A DNA stretch of 64,000 bases from Kitasatospora acidiphila (GTDB lineage Bacteria > Actinomycetota > Actinomycetes > Streptomycetales > Streptomycetaceae): the NCBI RefSeq assembly GCF_006636205.1, contig NZ_VIGB01000003.1:1488001-1552000 (forward strand). The letters run 5' to 3'. Positions 35,127 to 43,238 of the stretch are shown here, piece by piece; positions within the stretch are counted from its first letter, which is position 1; each line of letters opens with the position of its first letter. The position numbers were made by a program, and so were the translations under genes. The notes beneath the pieces are model-generated. The model was not told the DNA's origin. It worked only from the letters and a program-made list of their open reading frames with translations, and did not search any database.

Positions 35127-35128
35127 TT

Positions 35129-35180
35129 TTGACGTTCCGTCAAGCAGTAGTACTGGCGACCCTGACGTTCCGTCAGGCAG
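35129..35180. repeat. two TGACG-TTC-CGTCA palindromes
   Basis: TTGACGTTCCGTCAAGCAG (35129-35147) and CTGACGTTCCGTCAGGCAG (35162-35180) are direct repeats, each with 5- to 6-bp inverted arms. They lie between the convergent stops of the small protein and the JetB-like gene and may act as terminators. Confidence 0.55.
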
Positions 35181-35186
35181 CCCTCC

Positions 35187-36686
35187 TCAGCGACGGGAAT
35201 GCCGCCCCGTCCCGCCCGCCGGCAGCTCGCCGAGCTCCGCCGCGTAGCGGGCGGCGGGCGCCAGCAGCCGCCAACCGCCCCGGCCGGCCCCGGCCGCCGG
35301 GGCCGGGGCGATCAGGCCCAGGTGGTGCAGCAGCTCCAGCACCTCGCGCCGGAACGCGGCGCGGTCCGACAGATGGGCCCGGCGCTCGGCGTCGCCCCCC
35401 GACTCCTCCGGGTGCCACTCGTCGGCGACGTCCCCGAGGATCCCGTCTATCAGCGCCTCCGCGATCGGCACCCCGACCTCCGCCGGCTCGCCCGGCAGCG
35501 GCCGCAGCTCCTCCACCAGGCGCTCCACCAGCAGCAGCGCCGCCTCCGCCAGCGGCCCGGGGCCGGGCAGCCTGAGGTCGGTCAGCTCGCCGGCCGGGTC
35601 GAGCAGCGCCACGCCCTCCGTCCGGATCTCGGCGACCAGGCCGAGGAAGTCGGCGAACAGCTCCGCCTCCCGCTCCCGGGCCTCCCAGAGCCACTCATGC
35701 TCCAGCCCGGTGAGCTCCTGCACCAGCAGCACCGGGGTCTCGGCCAGCCGCCGGCGCACCGCGACCGGGATGGTGGTGCGCGGCACCGGCGGGTCCTCCG
35801 GCTGGGCCGGCCGGCAGGCGGCGGCCAGCGCGGCGGCCAGCGCATGGTCCGCGCCGTGCCAGGCCTCGGGCAGGTCGGTGATCGCCCGCCACTCGGTCAG
35901 CTGGGCGACGGCGGCGGCCAGGTCGGCCGTCTCGACGGTCAGCGACTCGGCGGCGCAGGTCTCAGCGATCCGGGTGGCGAGCTGGCCCGGGGGCCAGCGG
36001 TCCGGGCCGAGCAGCACCACCGCGAGGGCCGCCGCGAGCGCCGCATAGCGCCGCGGCGTGCCCGGGGCGCCCGCCAGCAGCAACTGGCGTCCGGCACCCG
36101 GGCCGAGCTCGGCCTTGACCAGCCGGGCGAAGCCGTCCCCGGCGATCAGCGGGTAGCCGAGCAGCTCGGCGAACCGCTCGGCGAGCCAGGCGACATGACG
36201 GTGGATCAGGGCGAATGCCGGTGCGTCGGCGGTCACCAGCGGCTGGGCGAGCAGTAGCCGGGCGGCGGCGCGCCGCTCGGTGGCCTGCACGGCGCTGGCC
36301 TCGCGCTTGCGGTGCCGTCCCGCGCTGCCGCGGACGGCCGGTACGGTGCCCGCGGAGGCCGGGCGGCGGCCCCGCCGGGCCCGGGGCAGCGGTTGATGGA
36401 CCGTCGGGCCGTGCCACCAGCTGACCGCCGGCAGATCGGCGGCGGCCGGCGCGGGGGCGGTGCCGAAGTGCCGGGCACCGTAGAGGCCGAACGCGTCGGT
36501 GAACAGCTCGTGCGCCTGGCACGGCTCGCAGGCGGCGAACCGGCGGGCCAGCAGCAGCAGCTGGTCGGCCTCGGGCTGCCGGCTGCGGGTGGGCTCGGCG
36601 GCGGGGGCCGCGAACTCGGTGCGCCTACGGAGGGTCATGGTACCGCCGGGCAGTTCGGTGCCGTGCAGCGCTCCGCCCCCGTTCAC
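35187..36686 (-). CDS. orphan Wadjet type III protein: JetA C-terminal tail fused to JetB (DUF2397 tail + DUF2398/TIGR02678)
   Basis: A 499-aa protein. Residues about 35-110 match the end of DUF2397/JetA (LARRFAACEPCQAHELFTDA, FGLYGARHFG, then SWWHGPTV with an R-rich tail). Residues 140-490 match DUF2398/JetB: TERRAAARLLLAQPLVTADA, FALIHRHVAWLAERFAELLG then YPLIAGDGFARLVK, and a helical C terminus (LLHHLGLIAPAP). JetA and JetB are adjacent genes in Wadjet type III plasmid-restriction operons. Here they look fused, and no JetC (SbcC-like) or JetD (DUF2399) is in the window. GTG 36686 has GGAGG 5 nt upstream; ATG 36638 is the alternative. The family match is from memory of the profiles. Confidence 0.7.
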   Translation of the reverse strand: MNGGGALHGTELPGGTMTLRRRTEFAAPAAEPTRSRQPEADQLLLLARRFAACEPCQAHELFTDAFGLYGARHFGTAPAPAAADLPAVSWWHGPTVHQPLPRARRGRRPASAGTVPAVRGSAGRHRKREASAVQATERRAAARLLLAQPLVTADAPAFALIHRHVAWLAERFAELLGYPLIAGDGFARLVKAELGPGAGRQLLLAGAPGTPRRYAALAAALAVVLLGPDRWPPGQLATRIAETCAAESLTVETADLAAAVAQLTEWRAITDLPEAWHGADHALAAALAAACRPAQPEDPPVPRTTIPVAVRRRLAETPVLLVQELTGLEHEWLWEAREREAELFADFLGLVAEIRTEGVALLDPAGELTDLRLPGPGPLAEAALLLVERLVEELRPLPGEPAEVGVPIAEALIDGILGDVADEWHPEESGGDAERRAHLSDRAAFRREVLELLHHLGLIAPAPAAGAGRGGWRLLAPAARYAAELGELPAGGTGRHSRR

Positions 36687-36951
36687 GCGCCCCTCCGCCG
36701 TGCCGCCCGTCTCGCCTGCCGTCTTGCCTGCCGCCTTGCTGCGGGAGCCACCGATGACTCCCGACGGGACAGCCTAAGGCACCTGACGGGGCGCCCGTGG
36801 ACGACGCGGGTCGGTGCGCCCTCTACGCGTCGGTAACAATGTCTTCCGGCCGACCCGCCACGTCAATTATCGTGCCGTAGTTCCCGTACCAACTCACGCC
36901 GGAGATCCGTTGTCCCGGGATCCCCGTCCTCAGCCCGGAGGGCATCAGCGC

Positions 36952-37626
36952 ATGTTGCACAGCCTCACCACCAGCGGCCGTCTCGCCGGGCGGGCCCGCG
37001 GCCTGTTCTCCGCCTTCGCGGCGACCTCGGCCGCGCACCTCGGCTCGCTGCTCACCGGCACCTCGGTGGCCGAGCAGGCGACCAAGCCCGCCCTGATGCC
37101 GCTGCTGGCCGCGCACGCGGTCGCCACCGAGGGGCCGACGCCGTCGCTGCTCACCCCCGCGCTGGTGGCCAGCGCAGCGGGCGACGTGCTGCTGCAGTTC
37201 GACTCCGAGCCCGCGTTCCTGGCCGGTATGGGCTCCTTCGCGGCGGCACACGTGTGCTACATCGCGATGTTCGCCAAGCAGGGCGCGATGACGGACCGTC
37301 GGCGGCTCGCCATCGTGGCGGCCGGCTACGCGCTGGCCTGGGCGGTGCTGCTCAACCAGCTCTGGCCGGGGCTGGGCGCGCTCAAGGTCCCGGTGGCCGG
37401 CTACAGCCTGCTGCTGGCCAGTACGGCGGTGGCCTCCACCGGCCTGGGCGTGCGGGCCAGCCTGGGCGGCGGGCTCTTCCTGCTCTCCGACACCCTGATC
37501 GCCACCCGCCTGGCCGGCTGGAAGCAGCTCCCGGGCCACGAGTTCTGGATCATGTCGACCTATCTCGTGGCCCAGTACCTGCTGGCCACCGCCGCCCTCA
37601 AGGCGGAGGCCCAGCGCGCGCAGTGA
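36952..37626 (+). CDS. lysoplasmalogenase-like membrane protein (YhhN family)
   Basis: A 224-aa integral membrane protein with about seven helices. ATG 36952 (MLHSLTTSGRLAGRARG) follows CGGAGGG. The family features are TKPALMPLLAAHAVA near residue 45, LVASAAGDVLLQFDSEPAFLAGMGSF with the conserved Asp residues, the AHVCYIAMF helix and the late SLGGGLFLLSDTLIATRLAG followed by WIMSTYLVAQYLLA. Family members hydrolyse lysoplasmalogens (TMEM86/YhhN). It is divergent from the JetB-like gene; the 265-bp gap between them holds both promoters and nothing else recognised. Confidence 0.85.
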   Translation: MLHSLTTSGRLAGRARGLFSAFAATSAAHLGSLLTGTSVAEQATKPALMPLLAAHAVATEGPTPSLLTPALVASAAGDVLLQFDSEPAFLAGMGSFAAAHVCYIAMFAKQGAMTDRRRLAIVAAGYALAWAVLLNQLWPGLGALKVPVAGYSLLLASTAVASTGLGVRASLGGGLFLLSDTLIATRLAGWKQLPGHEFWIMSTYLVAQYLLATAALKAEAQRAQ

Positions 37627-37638
37627 CTAGAGGTCGAG

Positions 37639-38442
37639 CTAGAGGTCGAGGTCGACCACGACCGGCGCGTGGTCGGAGGTGCCCTTGCCCTTGCGGGCCT
37701 CGCGGTCGACGTAGCTGTCGCTGACGGCGGCGGCGAACGCGGCGTTGCCGTACACCAGGTCGATCCGCATGCCGCGGTTCTTCGGGAACGCGAGCTGGCG
37801 GTAGTCCCAGTAGGTGTAGGGGCGGTCGTACTTGAGGGGGCGCGGCACCACGTCGGTCAGGCCGGCCGCGCGCAGGTCGGCCAGCGCCTGGCGCTCCAGC
37901 GGGGTGACGTGGGTCTGGCCCTCGAAGGCGGCCAGGTCGAAGACGTCCTCGTCGGTCGGGGCCACGTTGTAGTCGCCGAGCACCGCGAACGGGCGCTCGG
38001 CGGCCGCGTCCTCGGCGATGTCCTGACGGAGCGTCGCCAGCCAGTCCAGCTTGTAGCGGTAGTGCGCGTGGCCCACCTCGCGCCCGTTGGGCACGTAGAC
38101 CGACCAGACCCGCACCGGCCCGCAGGTGGCCGCGATGGCGCGCGGCTCCAGCTCGGGCAGCAGCGCGTCGTCCGCCTGGTAGCCGGGCTGGTTGGGCAGG
38201 CCGCGCACCACGTCGGCGAAGCCCACCTTGGAGATGATCGCCACGCCGTTCCACCGCCCGGTGCCGTGCGCCTCGGTCTCGTAGCCGAGCTCCCGCACCG
38301 CGTCGTAGGGGAAGGCGTCGGTGGCGACCTTCAGCTCCTGCAGGCAGAGCACATCGGGCTTGGCGCCCTCCAACCACTCCAGCAGCTTGGGCAGCCGCGC
38401 GGTCACGGAGTTGATGTTCCAGGTGGCGATGCGCAGGGTCAC
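37639..38442 (-). CDS. xthA: exodeoxyribonuclease III
   Basis: A 267-aa AP endonuclease/3'-5' exonuclease of the base-excision repair pathway. GTG 38442 begins MTLRIATWNINSVTARLPKL and has AAGG 8 nt upstream; the frame continues upstream to 38493 without a better start. WNINS, DVLCLQELKV (catalytic Glu), VYVPNGREVGH, VLGDYNVAPTDEDVFD (Asp-Asn) and the C-terminal GKGTSDHAPVVVDLDL (catalytic Asp-His) form the active site. Length agrees with XthA. Convergent with the lysoplasmalogenase gene. Confidence 0.93.
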   Translation of the reverse strand: MTLRIATWNINSVTARLPKLLEWLEGAKPDVLCLQELKVATDAFPYDAVRELGYETEAHGTGRWNGVAIISKVGFADVVRGLPNQPGYQADDALLPELEPRAIAATCGPVRVWSVYVPNGREVGHAHYRYKLDWLATLRQDIAEDAAAERPFAVLGDYNVAPTDEDVFDLAAFEGQTHVTPLERQALADLRAAGLTDVVPRPLKYDRPYTYWDYRQLAFPKNRGMRIDLVYGNAAFAAAVSDSYVDREARKGKGTSDHAPVVVDLDL

Positions 38443-38573
38443 GACGAAGGCCTTAGCTAGCGGACGGAACGGACATTCAACAACTGAGGACATTGACTAC
38501 CGACGGGCGCCCGGAGGTCACCCGTCCTCGAATCTACCGCCGCCCACCGACAGGACCGGTCAGGGCCGGCTCC

Positions 38574-38890
38574 TCAGCGGTCCAGCCGGACCACCGCCGC
38601 CGACCCGCCGCCGCGGCGCACCGGCTCGGCGGCGGCCAGCCAGCGCCCGTCCGGCAGCCGCTCCACGCCGGTGGCCCCGCCGATCTCCGGATCGAGCGTG
38701 AAGGTCTGCCCCAGCGCCTTCAGCCCGTTCAGCTCGGGCAGCGCCAGGAAGGCCGGCTCGGCCTCGGTGGCGGCCAGGTTGCGCTGGCTGGCCCGGGGCG
38801 CGGCGATCGCCTGCTCCAGGCCGAGGCCGCGGTCGATCCGGCCGAGCAGCACCTGCAGCACCGTGGCATGCGCGTCGTAGTAGACGAATT
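38574..38890 (-). pseudogene. ggt: C-terminal fragment of gamma-glutamyltransferase
   Basis: About 105 residues remain: YYDAHATVLQVLLGRIDRGL then GLEQAIAAPRASQRN and ERLPDGRWLAAAEPVRRGGG. ATVLQVLL with AIAAPR is the conserved segment of the small Ggt subunit that follows the nucleophile Thr. The catalytic Thr and the entire large subunit are missing. The frame meets the IS200/IS605-like end at about 38890, so insertion followed by deletion is the likely cause. The fragment has no start of its own. Confidence 0.7.
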
Positions 38891-39030
38891 GACTTCCGAT
38901 CCCCGCGCTAGGGCGCGGGGATTCCTACCACGGCCGGGTGGCCGTCTCGGTGGGCTCCTGCTTCTTCGCGCTGTGCCGGAATGGTTCCGGTCTTACCCGC
39001 GCTCGACAGGCTGTCACCGCCACTGATTGC
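38887..39030. mobile_element. decayed end of an IS200/IS605-type (TnpB) element
   Basis: The stretch AATTGACTTCC and the hairpin CCCCGCGCTAGGGCGCGGGG (38901-38920) followed by ATTCCTACC is the familiar subterminal palindrome of IS605-like elements in Streptomyces, and CTCCTGCTTC ... GGTCTTACCCGCGCTCGACA follows as usual. The transposase is gone. A related remnant lies at about 62300-62530. Identification is from remembered sequence pattern. Confidence 0.5.
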
Positions 39031-39193
39031 ATCGAAGGGGGCCAAGGCCGACTCCTGCTGGGCGTACCCCCCTCGGCGCCTCTCCCGGGAGCAATCAGGT
39101 GAACCCCGCGCCCCGGCGGCCCGCGCTGCCACTCGGGCGGCCCGCTCGCGCCCAGACTGGGCCGAAAGGGGACCGAGGAGAGGTGCGCGGCGG

Positions 39194-40825
39194 ATGCGGC
39201 GGCGGTTGCGGAACGAGCAGCTGAGGCGGGACAAGGCGGCGCGGGTGACCGAGCTGCGCGGACAGCGGGAGCAGGCCCGGCACGCCGCCGTGGATTCGCG
39301 GCACCGGGAGCTGGCCGAGGGCGCCGAGGCCGGGGCCGACTACCTCGACGGGCGGCTGCCGTTCCTGGACGCGGCCAAGGGCCTGGTGCGCAAGGTCTTC
39401 CCGGACCACTGGTCGTTCCTGCTCGGCGAACTGGCGCTCTACAGCTTCATCCTGCTGCTGCTCACCGGCGTCTACCTGACGTTCTTCTTCAGACCCTCGA
39501 TGGGCGAGCTGGTCTACCAGGGCAGCTATCTGCCTTTGCACGGCGTGCGGATGACCGAGGCCTACGCCAGCACCCTGCGGATCAGCTTCGATGTGCGCGG
39601 CGGGCTGCTGATCCGGCAGATGCACCACTGGGCGGCGCTGGTCTTCGTGGCCTCGATCGGGGCCCATCTGCTGCGGATCTTCTTCACCGGCGCCTATCGC
39701 CGCCCGCGCGAGGTGAACTATCTGATCGGCCTGACACTCTTCCAACTCGCCCTGGTGGAGGGCTTCGCGGGCTACTCGCTCCCCGACGACCTGCTCTCCG
39801 GCACCGGTCTGCGCACCGCCCACGGGTTCATGCTGGCCGTCCCGCTGGTCGGCACCTACCTCGCATTCTTCGCATTCGGCGGCGAGTGGCCCGGCCAGGA
39901 CATCGTGCCGCGCCTCTACACCACCCATGTGCTGCTGCTGCCAGGGCTGTTGCTGGCCCTGGTGACAGTGCATCTGATCCTGGTGTTCTACCTCAAGCAC
40001 ACCCAGTGGGGCGGCCCGGGCCGCAGCGGCCGCAATGTGGTCGGCAAGCCGGCCTTCCCGCACTTCGCCGTGCAGACGGGCGCGTTGCTGGCACTGGTCT
40101 TCGGGGTGGTGGCGGTGCTGGCGGCGGTCGGGCAGGTCAACCCGATCTGGAACTACGGCCCGTACCGCCCCGACCAGGCCTCGACGGACGCCCAACCCGA
40201 CTGGTACATGGGCTTCCTGGAGGGCGCGCTGCGGCTGATGCCGGGAACCGAGACCAGGCTCTGGGGGCACACCGTGTCGTGGAACCCGCTGCTGCCGACG
40301 ATCGTGTTCCCGATCGTGCTGTTCATCGCGCTGTACGCGTATCCGTTCGTGGAGCAGTGGATCACCGGCGACCGCAGCGAGCACCACCTGTGCGACCGGC
40401 CGCGCAACCGGCCGACCCGCACGGCGGTGGGGGTGGCAGGCTTCACCGGGTACGCGGTGCTGCTGATGGCCGGCGGGCAGGACGTGCTGGCGTACTGGTT
40501 CGACGTCTCGGTGAACGATCTGAACTGGGCGCTGCGGATCGGTCTGTTCGTGGCACCGGCGGCGGCGTTCTGGCTGACTCGCTGGCTCTGCCTGGCACTT
40601 CAGGCGCGGGACCGGCAACGGTTCGACTCCGGGGTGCCGACCGGGTTCGTGCGGCAGTCGGCGGCGGGCGGCTTCGAGCAGGACCACGATCAACTGACCG
40701 TTCGTCAGAAGTTCACCCTGGCCATGGACCGGGCACCGGAACCGATGGCGGCCGCCGACGACTCGCGGCGGGAGCGGCTGCGGGCGGCGCTGAGCGGGTG
40801 GTACTACCGGGACCGGGCGCGTTGA
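39194..40825 (+). CDS. qcrB: cytochrome b (bc1-complex type) subunit, orphan copy
   Basis: A 543-aa respiratory membrane protein of the actinobacterial bc complex. ATG 39194 (MRRRLRNEQL) is used; the frame is open upstream through IS-derived DNA. Helices include FLLGELALYSFILLLLTGVYL. RQMHHWAALVFVASIGAHLL and RTAHGFMLAVPLVGTYLA, with TTHVLLLPGLLLALVTVHLI, supply paired heme histidines, and NPIWNYGPYRPDQAS with the PDWYMGFLEGAL motif is typical of Qo-site architecture. QcrA and QcrC are not nearby, so this is not the housekeeping qcrCAB operon. It may act as an alternative subunit. Confidence 0.88.
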   Translation: MRRRLRNEQLRRDKAARVTELRGQREQARHAAVDSRHRELAEGAEAGADYLDGRLPFLDAAKGLVRKVFPDHWSFLLGELALYSFILLLLTGVYLTFFFRPSMGELVYQGSYLPLHGVRMTEAYASTLRISFDVRGGLLIRQMHHWAALVFVASIGAHLLRIFFTGAYRRPREVNYLIGLTLFQLALVEGFAGYSLPDDLLSGTGLRTAHGFMLAVPLVGTYLAFFAFGGEWPGQDIVPRLYTTHVLLLPGLLLALVTVHLILVFYLKHTQWGGPGRSGRNVVGKPAFPHFAVQTGALLALVFGVVAVLAAVGQVNPIWNYGPYRPDQASTDAQPDWYMGFLEGALRLMPGTETRLWGHTVSWNPLLPTIVFPIVLFIALYAYPFVEQWITGDRSEHHLCDRPRNRPTRTAVGVAGFTGYAVLLMAGGQDVLAYWFDVSVNDLNWALRIGLFVAPAAAFWLTRWLCLALQARDRQRFDSGVPTGFVRQSAAGGFEQDHDQLTVRQKFTLAMDRAPEPMAAADDSRRERLRAALSGWYYRDRAR

Positions 40826-40889
40826 ACACACTGAAACACGTTGAACACCCCCTTGTTTCCAAGGATCTGACTGCGCGAAGCTATCGCGC

Positions 40890-41894
40890 ATGATCAAGGT
40901 GTTCTCAGTGAGACTGGGGTCTACGAAAGTCCCGTTCGGGCAGTTCTATGGCGGCCTGGACGGTTGGCGCGGTATGCAGGCGGTCTACCGGTTCGCCACC
41001 GACAAGAAGCACTTCATCATCGTCCCGATCCATGCCTACCTGATCGACCACCCCGAGGAGGGGCTGATCCTGGTCGACGCCGGTATCAACTGGCAGCAGA
41101 CCCATGAACACGGCGACTACTACCGGGGAATCGCCCACTACCTCTTCGACGAGGACGAGTACCAGCTCAGCCGCGAGGAGGAACTCCCCGCCGCACTGGC
41201 GCGGTTGGGCTACCGCGCCGAGGATGTCCGCAAGGTCGTGGCGACCCATCTGCACGAGGACCACATCGGCGGCCTCTCCTACCTCCCCAACGCCGAACTG
41301 GTGATCAGCAAGGACGAGTGGACCAATCGCCACTGGAAGCTCTTCGGCTTCCTCCCGATGGTCTACCAGCCGTCGCTGGAGGCGGCCCGGAAGATCACCA
41401 CCATCGACTACGACGCGGGTGCCCACCAGAACTTCGCCGCCAGCCATGACCTCACGGCCGACGGCACCGTCAAGGTGCTGCCCACTCCGGGCCACACTCC
41501 GGGACACCTCTGCGTGCTGGTCCAACTCGACGGCTACCAGCTGCTGATCACCGGCGACACCCTCTACACGCTGCGCCACCTCGCCAACGATGACGTCCAG
41601 GCCTTCGGGGCGGGCGACTGGGTGCCCAACCAGAACGCCTCGATCCGTCAGATCGCCGAACTCCGGCGACGGATACCGGAGTTGATCCTCGCTCCCGGAC
41701 ACGACCACTCCGACTACCAGTTCAAGCACCTGGCGCCCGGCCTGGCGAAGGGCGGGCTGACGCCCGAGGAGCGGGCCGCCATCCGGGCCTACGAGGAGAC
41801 GGTCTTCACGGCGGGCGGCCGGCTCCACCCGGAGGCGGTCCCGCGTTACCTCCCGGGCACCGGCGCCGACCACGTGGGGCGGGTCAGCGGCTGA
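40890..41894 (+). CDS. N-acyl homoserine lactonase-like metallo-beta-lactamase hydrolase
   Basis: A 334-aa zinc hydrolase. ATG 40890 (MIKVFSVRLGSTKVPFGQF) begins the fold. VVATHLHEDHIGGLSYLPNA is the HxHxDH dizinc motif, LPTPGHTPGHLCVLVQ gives the third His and LLITGDTLYTL the bridging Asp; ILAPGHDHSDYQF holds a last His. This matches the AttM/AiiA lactonase family, though many members cleave other lactones or esters. It sits 65 bp after the cytochrome b gene without a terminator and may be in the same transcript. Confidence 0.85.
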   Translation: MIKVFSVRLGSTKVPFGQFYGGLDGWRGMQAVYRFATDKKHFIIVPIHAYLIDHPEEGLILVDAGINWQQTHEHGDYYRGIAHYLFDEDEYQLSREEELPAALARLGYRAEDVRKVVATHLHEDHIGGLSYLPNAELVISKDEWTNRHWKLFGFLPMVYQPSLEAARKITTIDYDAGAHQNFAASHDLTADGTVKVLPTPGHTPGHLCVLVQLDGYQLLITGDTLYTLRHLANDDVQAFGAGDWVPNQNASIRQIAELRRRIPELILAPGHDHSDYQFKHLAPGLAKGGLTPEERAAIRAYEETVFTAGGRLHPEAVPRYLPGTGADHVGRVSG

Positions 41895-41949
41895 GGCGGA
41901 TCACGGCGGCCGGGCGGGCCTTCGCGCTACCTGGATCGCCGCGCCCGGT

Positions 41950-43146
41950 TCACACACCGGCCCGGTGGCCGAGCCTGGCGGGGTAGTCGGGCAGCTCGGC
42001 GAGTTCGGCCACCTTCTCGCCCTCCTTGAGCATCCAGTTGAGGATGGCGCGCCGGCTCAGCAGGGTGTTGCGCAGTCGCAGACCGGTGCGGGACTTGGGC
42101 GCCAGGAACCTGCCGGTTCGGTCGCCGCCCCGCTGGCAGGTCCTGGCGTAGTCGCGCAGCCGTCGCTCGTAGGCGGGGTAGGCGGCGCGGTGATCGCCGT
42201 CGGCGAGGGCGAGTTCACCGGCCAGCACGTAGGCGGCGACGATGCCGGTGCCGGTGCCCATGCCGCCGATGGTGGCGCCGCAGGCCGCGTCGCCGACCAG
42301 GGCGATCCGCCCGGACGACCAGCTGGGCAGATCCGCGCGGCTGATCGAGTCGAAGTACAACTCCTGTGCCGCGACCAGGGATTCGAGCATCTGCGGGACC
42401 TCCCAGCCGAGACCGGTGAAGGCCTGGGTGATCAGGGCCTTCTGCTGGTCCAGGTCATGGCGGTCGTAGTCGAGCCGGGGCGAGGCGAAGAGCGCGAAGG
42501 CACCGGCGGTCTGCGGATCGCGGCGGCCCGCGCCGATGCTGGCGAGCCGGCCGGGGGCGTTGTATCCGACCGAACCGTGCGCAAGGCCGGGGTGGTTGGG
42601 GAGTTGCCAGGTGGCCGCGTAGTAGCCGAGGTGGGTGACGTAGCGCTCCTGCGGGCCGAAGGCGAGGCGGCGGACATTGGAGTGCAGCCCGTCCGCGCCG
42701 ATCACCAGGTCGAACTCGCGCGGTGCGGCGTGCCGGAAGGTGACGTGGACTCCGGTGGCCGTCTCGCTGAGGCCGGTGATCGAGTCGCCGAAGCGGTAGT
42801 CGGCGCCGGGGTGACTGTGTTCGTAGAGGAGGTGGGCCAGGTCGCCGCGCTCCACCTCGACCGCGCCGCCCGCGAACTCCGCCGGCAGGTGCAGCAGTTG
42901 CCGATTCTTCTGGTCCACGAAGGTGATCGGGTGGCCACCGGTGCTGATCCGGCGCAGCTCGTCCAGCACGCCCATCCGATCCAGCACGGTCAGGTGGGTC
43001 TCGCCCCGGAAGTCCACCGCCCGACCGCCGGCGCGGATCGCGGGTGCGAGCTCGACCACGGTGGGTTCGAAGCCGTACCGCGCGAGCCAGTAGGCCAGTG
43101 CCGGACCGGCGATGCTCGCGCCGGAGATGAGAACGGTCTTGCCCAT
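41950..43146 (-). CDS. FAD-dependent aromatic-type monooxygenase
   Basis: A 398-aa class A flavoprotein hydroxylase (TetX/phenol hydroxylase-like). The N terminus VLISGASIAGPALAYWLARYGF is the Rossmann FAD motif. The DG fold VIGADGLHSNVRRLAFG and the second FAD motif ALVGDAACGATIGGMGTGTG are present. It is divergent from a TetR regulator 93 bp away with two operator-like palindromes in the gap, so is very likely induced by the ligand of that regulator. Such pairs often inactivate or modify aromatic antibiotics or xenobiotics; the substrate here is unknown. Confidence 0.88.
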   Translation of the reverse strand: MGKTVLISGASIAGPALAYWLARYGFEPTVVELAPAIRAGGRAVDFRGETHLTVLDRMGVLDELRRISTGGHPITFVDQKNRQLLHLPAEFAGGAVEVERGDLAHLLYEHSHPGADYRFGDSITGLSETATGVHVTFRHAAPREFDLVIGADGLHSNVRRLAFGPQERYVTHLGYYAATWQLPNHPGLAHGSVGYNAPGRLASIGAGRRDPQTAGAFALFASPRLDYDRHDLDQQKALITQAFTGLGWEVPQMLESLVAAQELYFDSISRADLPSWSSGRIALVGDAACGATIGGMGTGTGIVAAYVLAGELALADGDHRAAYPAYERRLRDYARTCQRGGDRTGRFLAPKSRTGLRLRNTLLSRRAILNWMLKEGEKVAELAELPDYPARLGHRAGV

Positions 43147-43169
43147 GATCCTGCCCCCTCATGTCAACT

Positions 43170-43210
43170 GTGTCCGCTGGACACTATTCGATGTGTGTAC
43201 TGTAGACACA
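43170..43210. promoter_or_regulatory. twin operator-like palindromes for the divergent TetR
   Basis: GTGTCCGCTGGACAC (43170-43184) has 6-bp perfect arms. TGTGTGTACTGTAGACACA (43192-43210) is a near-perfect 19-bp palindrome with two symmetric mismatches. Both lie in the 92-bp gap between the monooxygenase and the TetR gene and share the TGTGT/ACACA core, as expected for TetR dimer sites overlapping both promoters. Confidence 0.6.
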
Positions 43211-43238
43211 GTTTTCGGCGAGCGGCAAGGGGCAGGCA

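Noticed and set aside
38908..39234. 108-codon minus-strand gene
   Set aside because: Arg/Ala/Gly-rich, overlaps the cytochrome b start and IS-derived DNA; at best a decayed TnpB tail.
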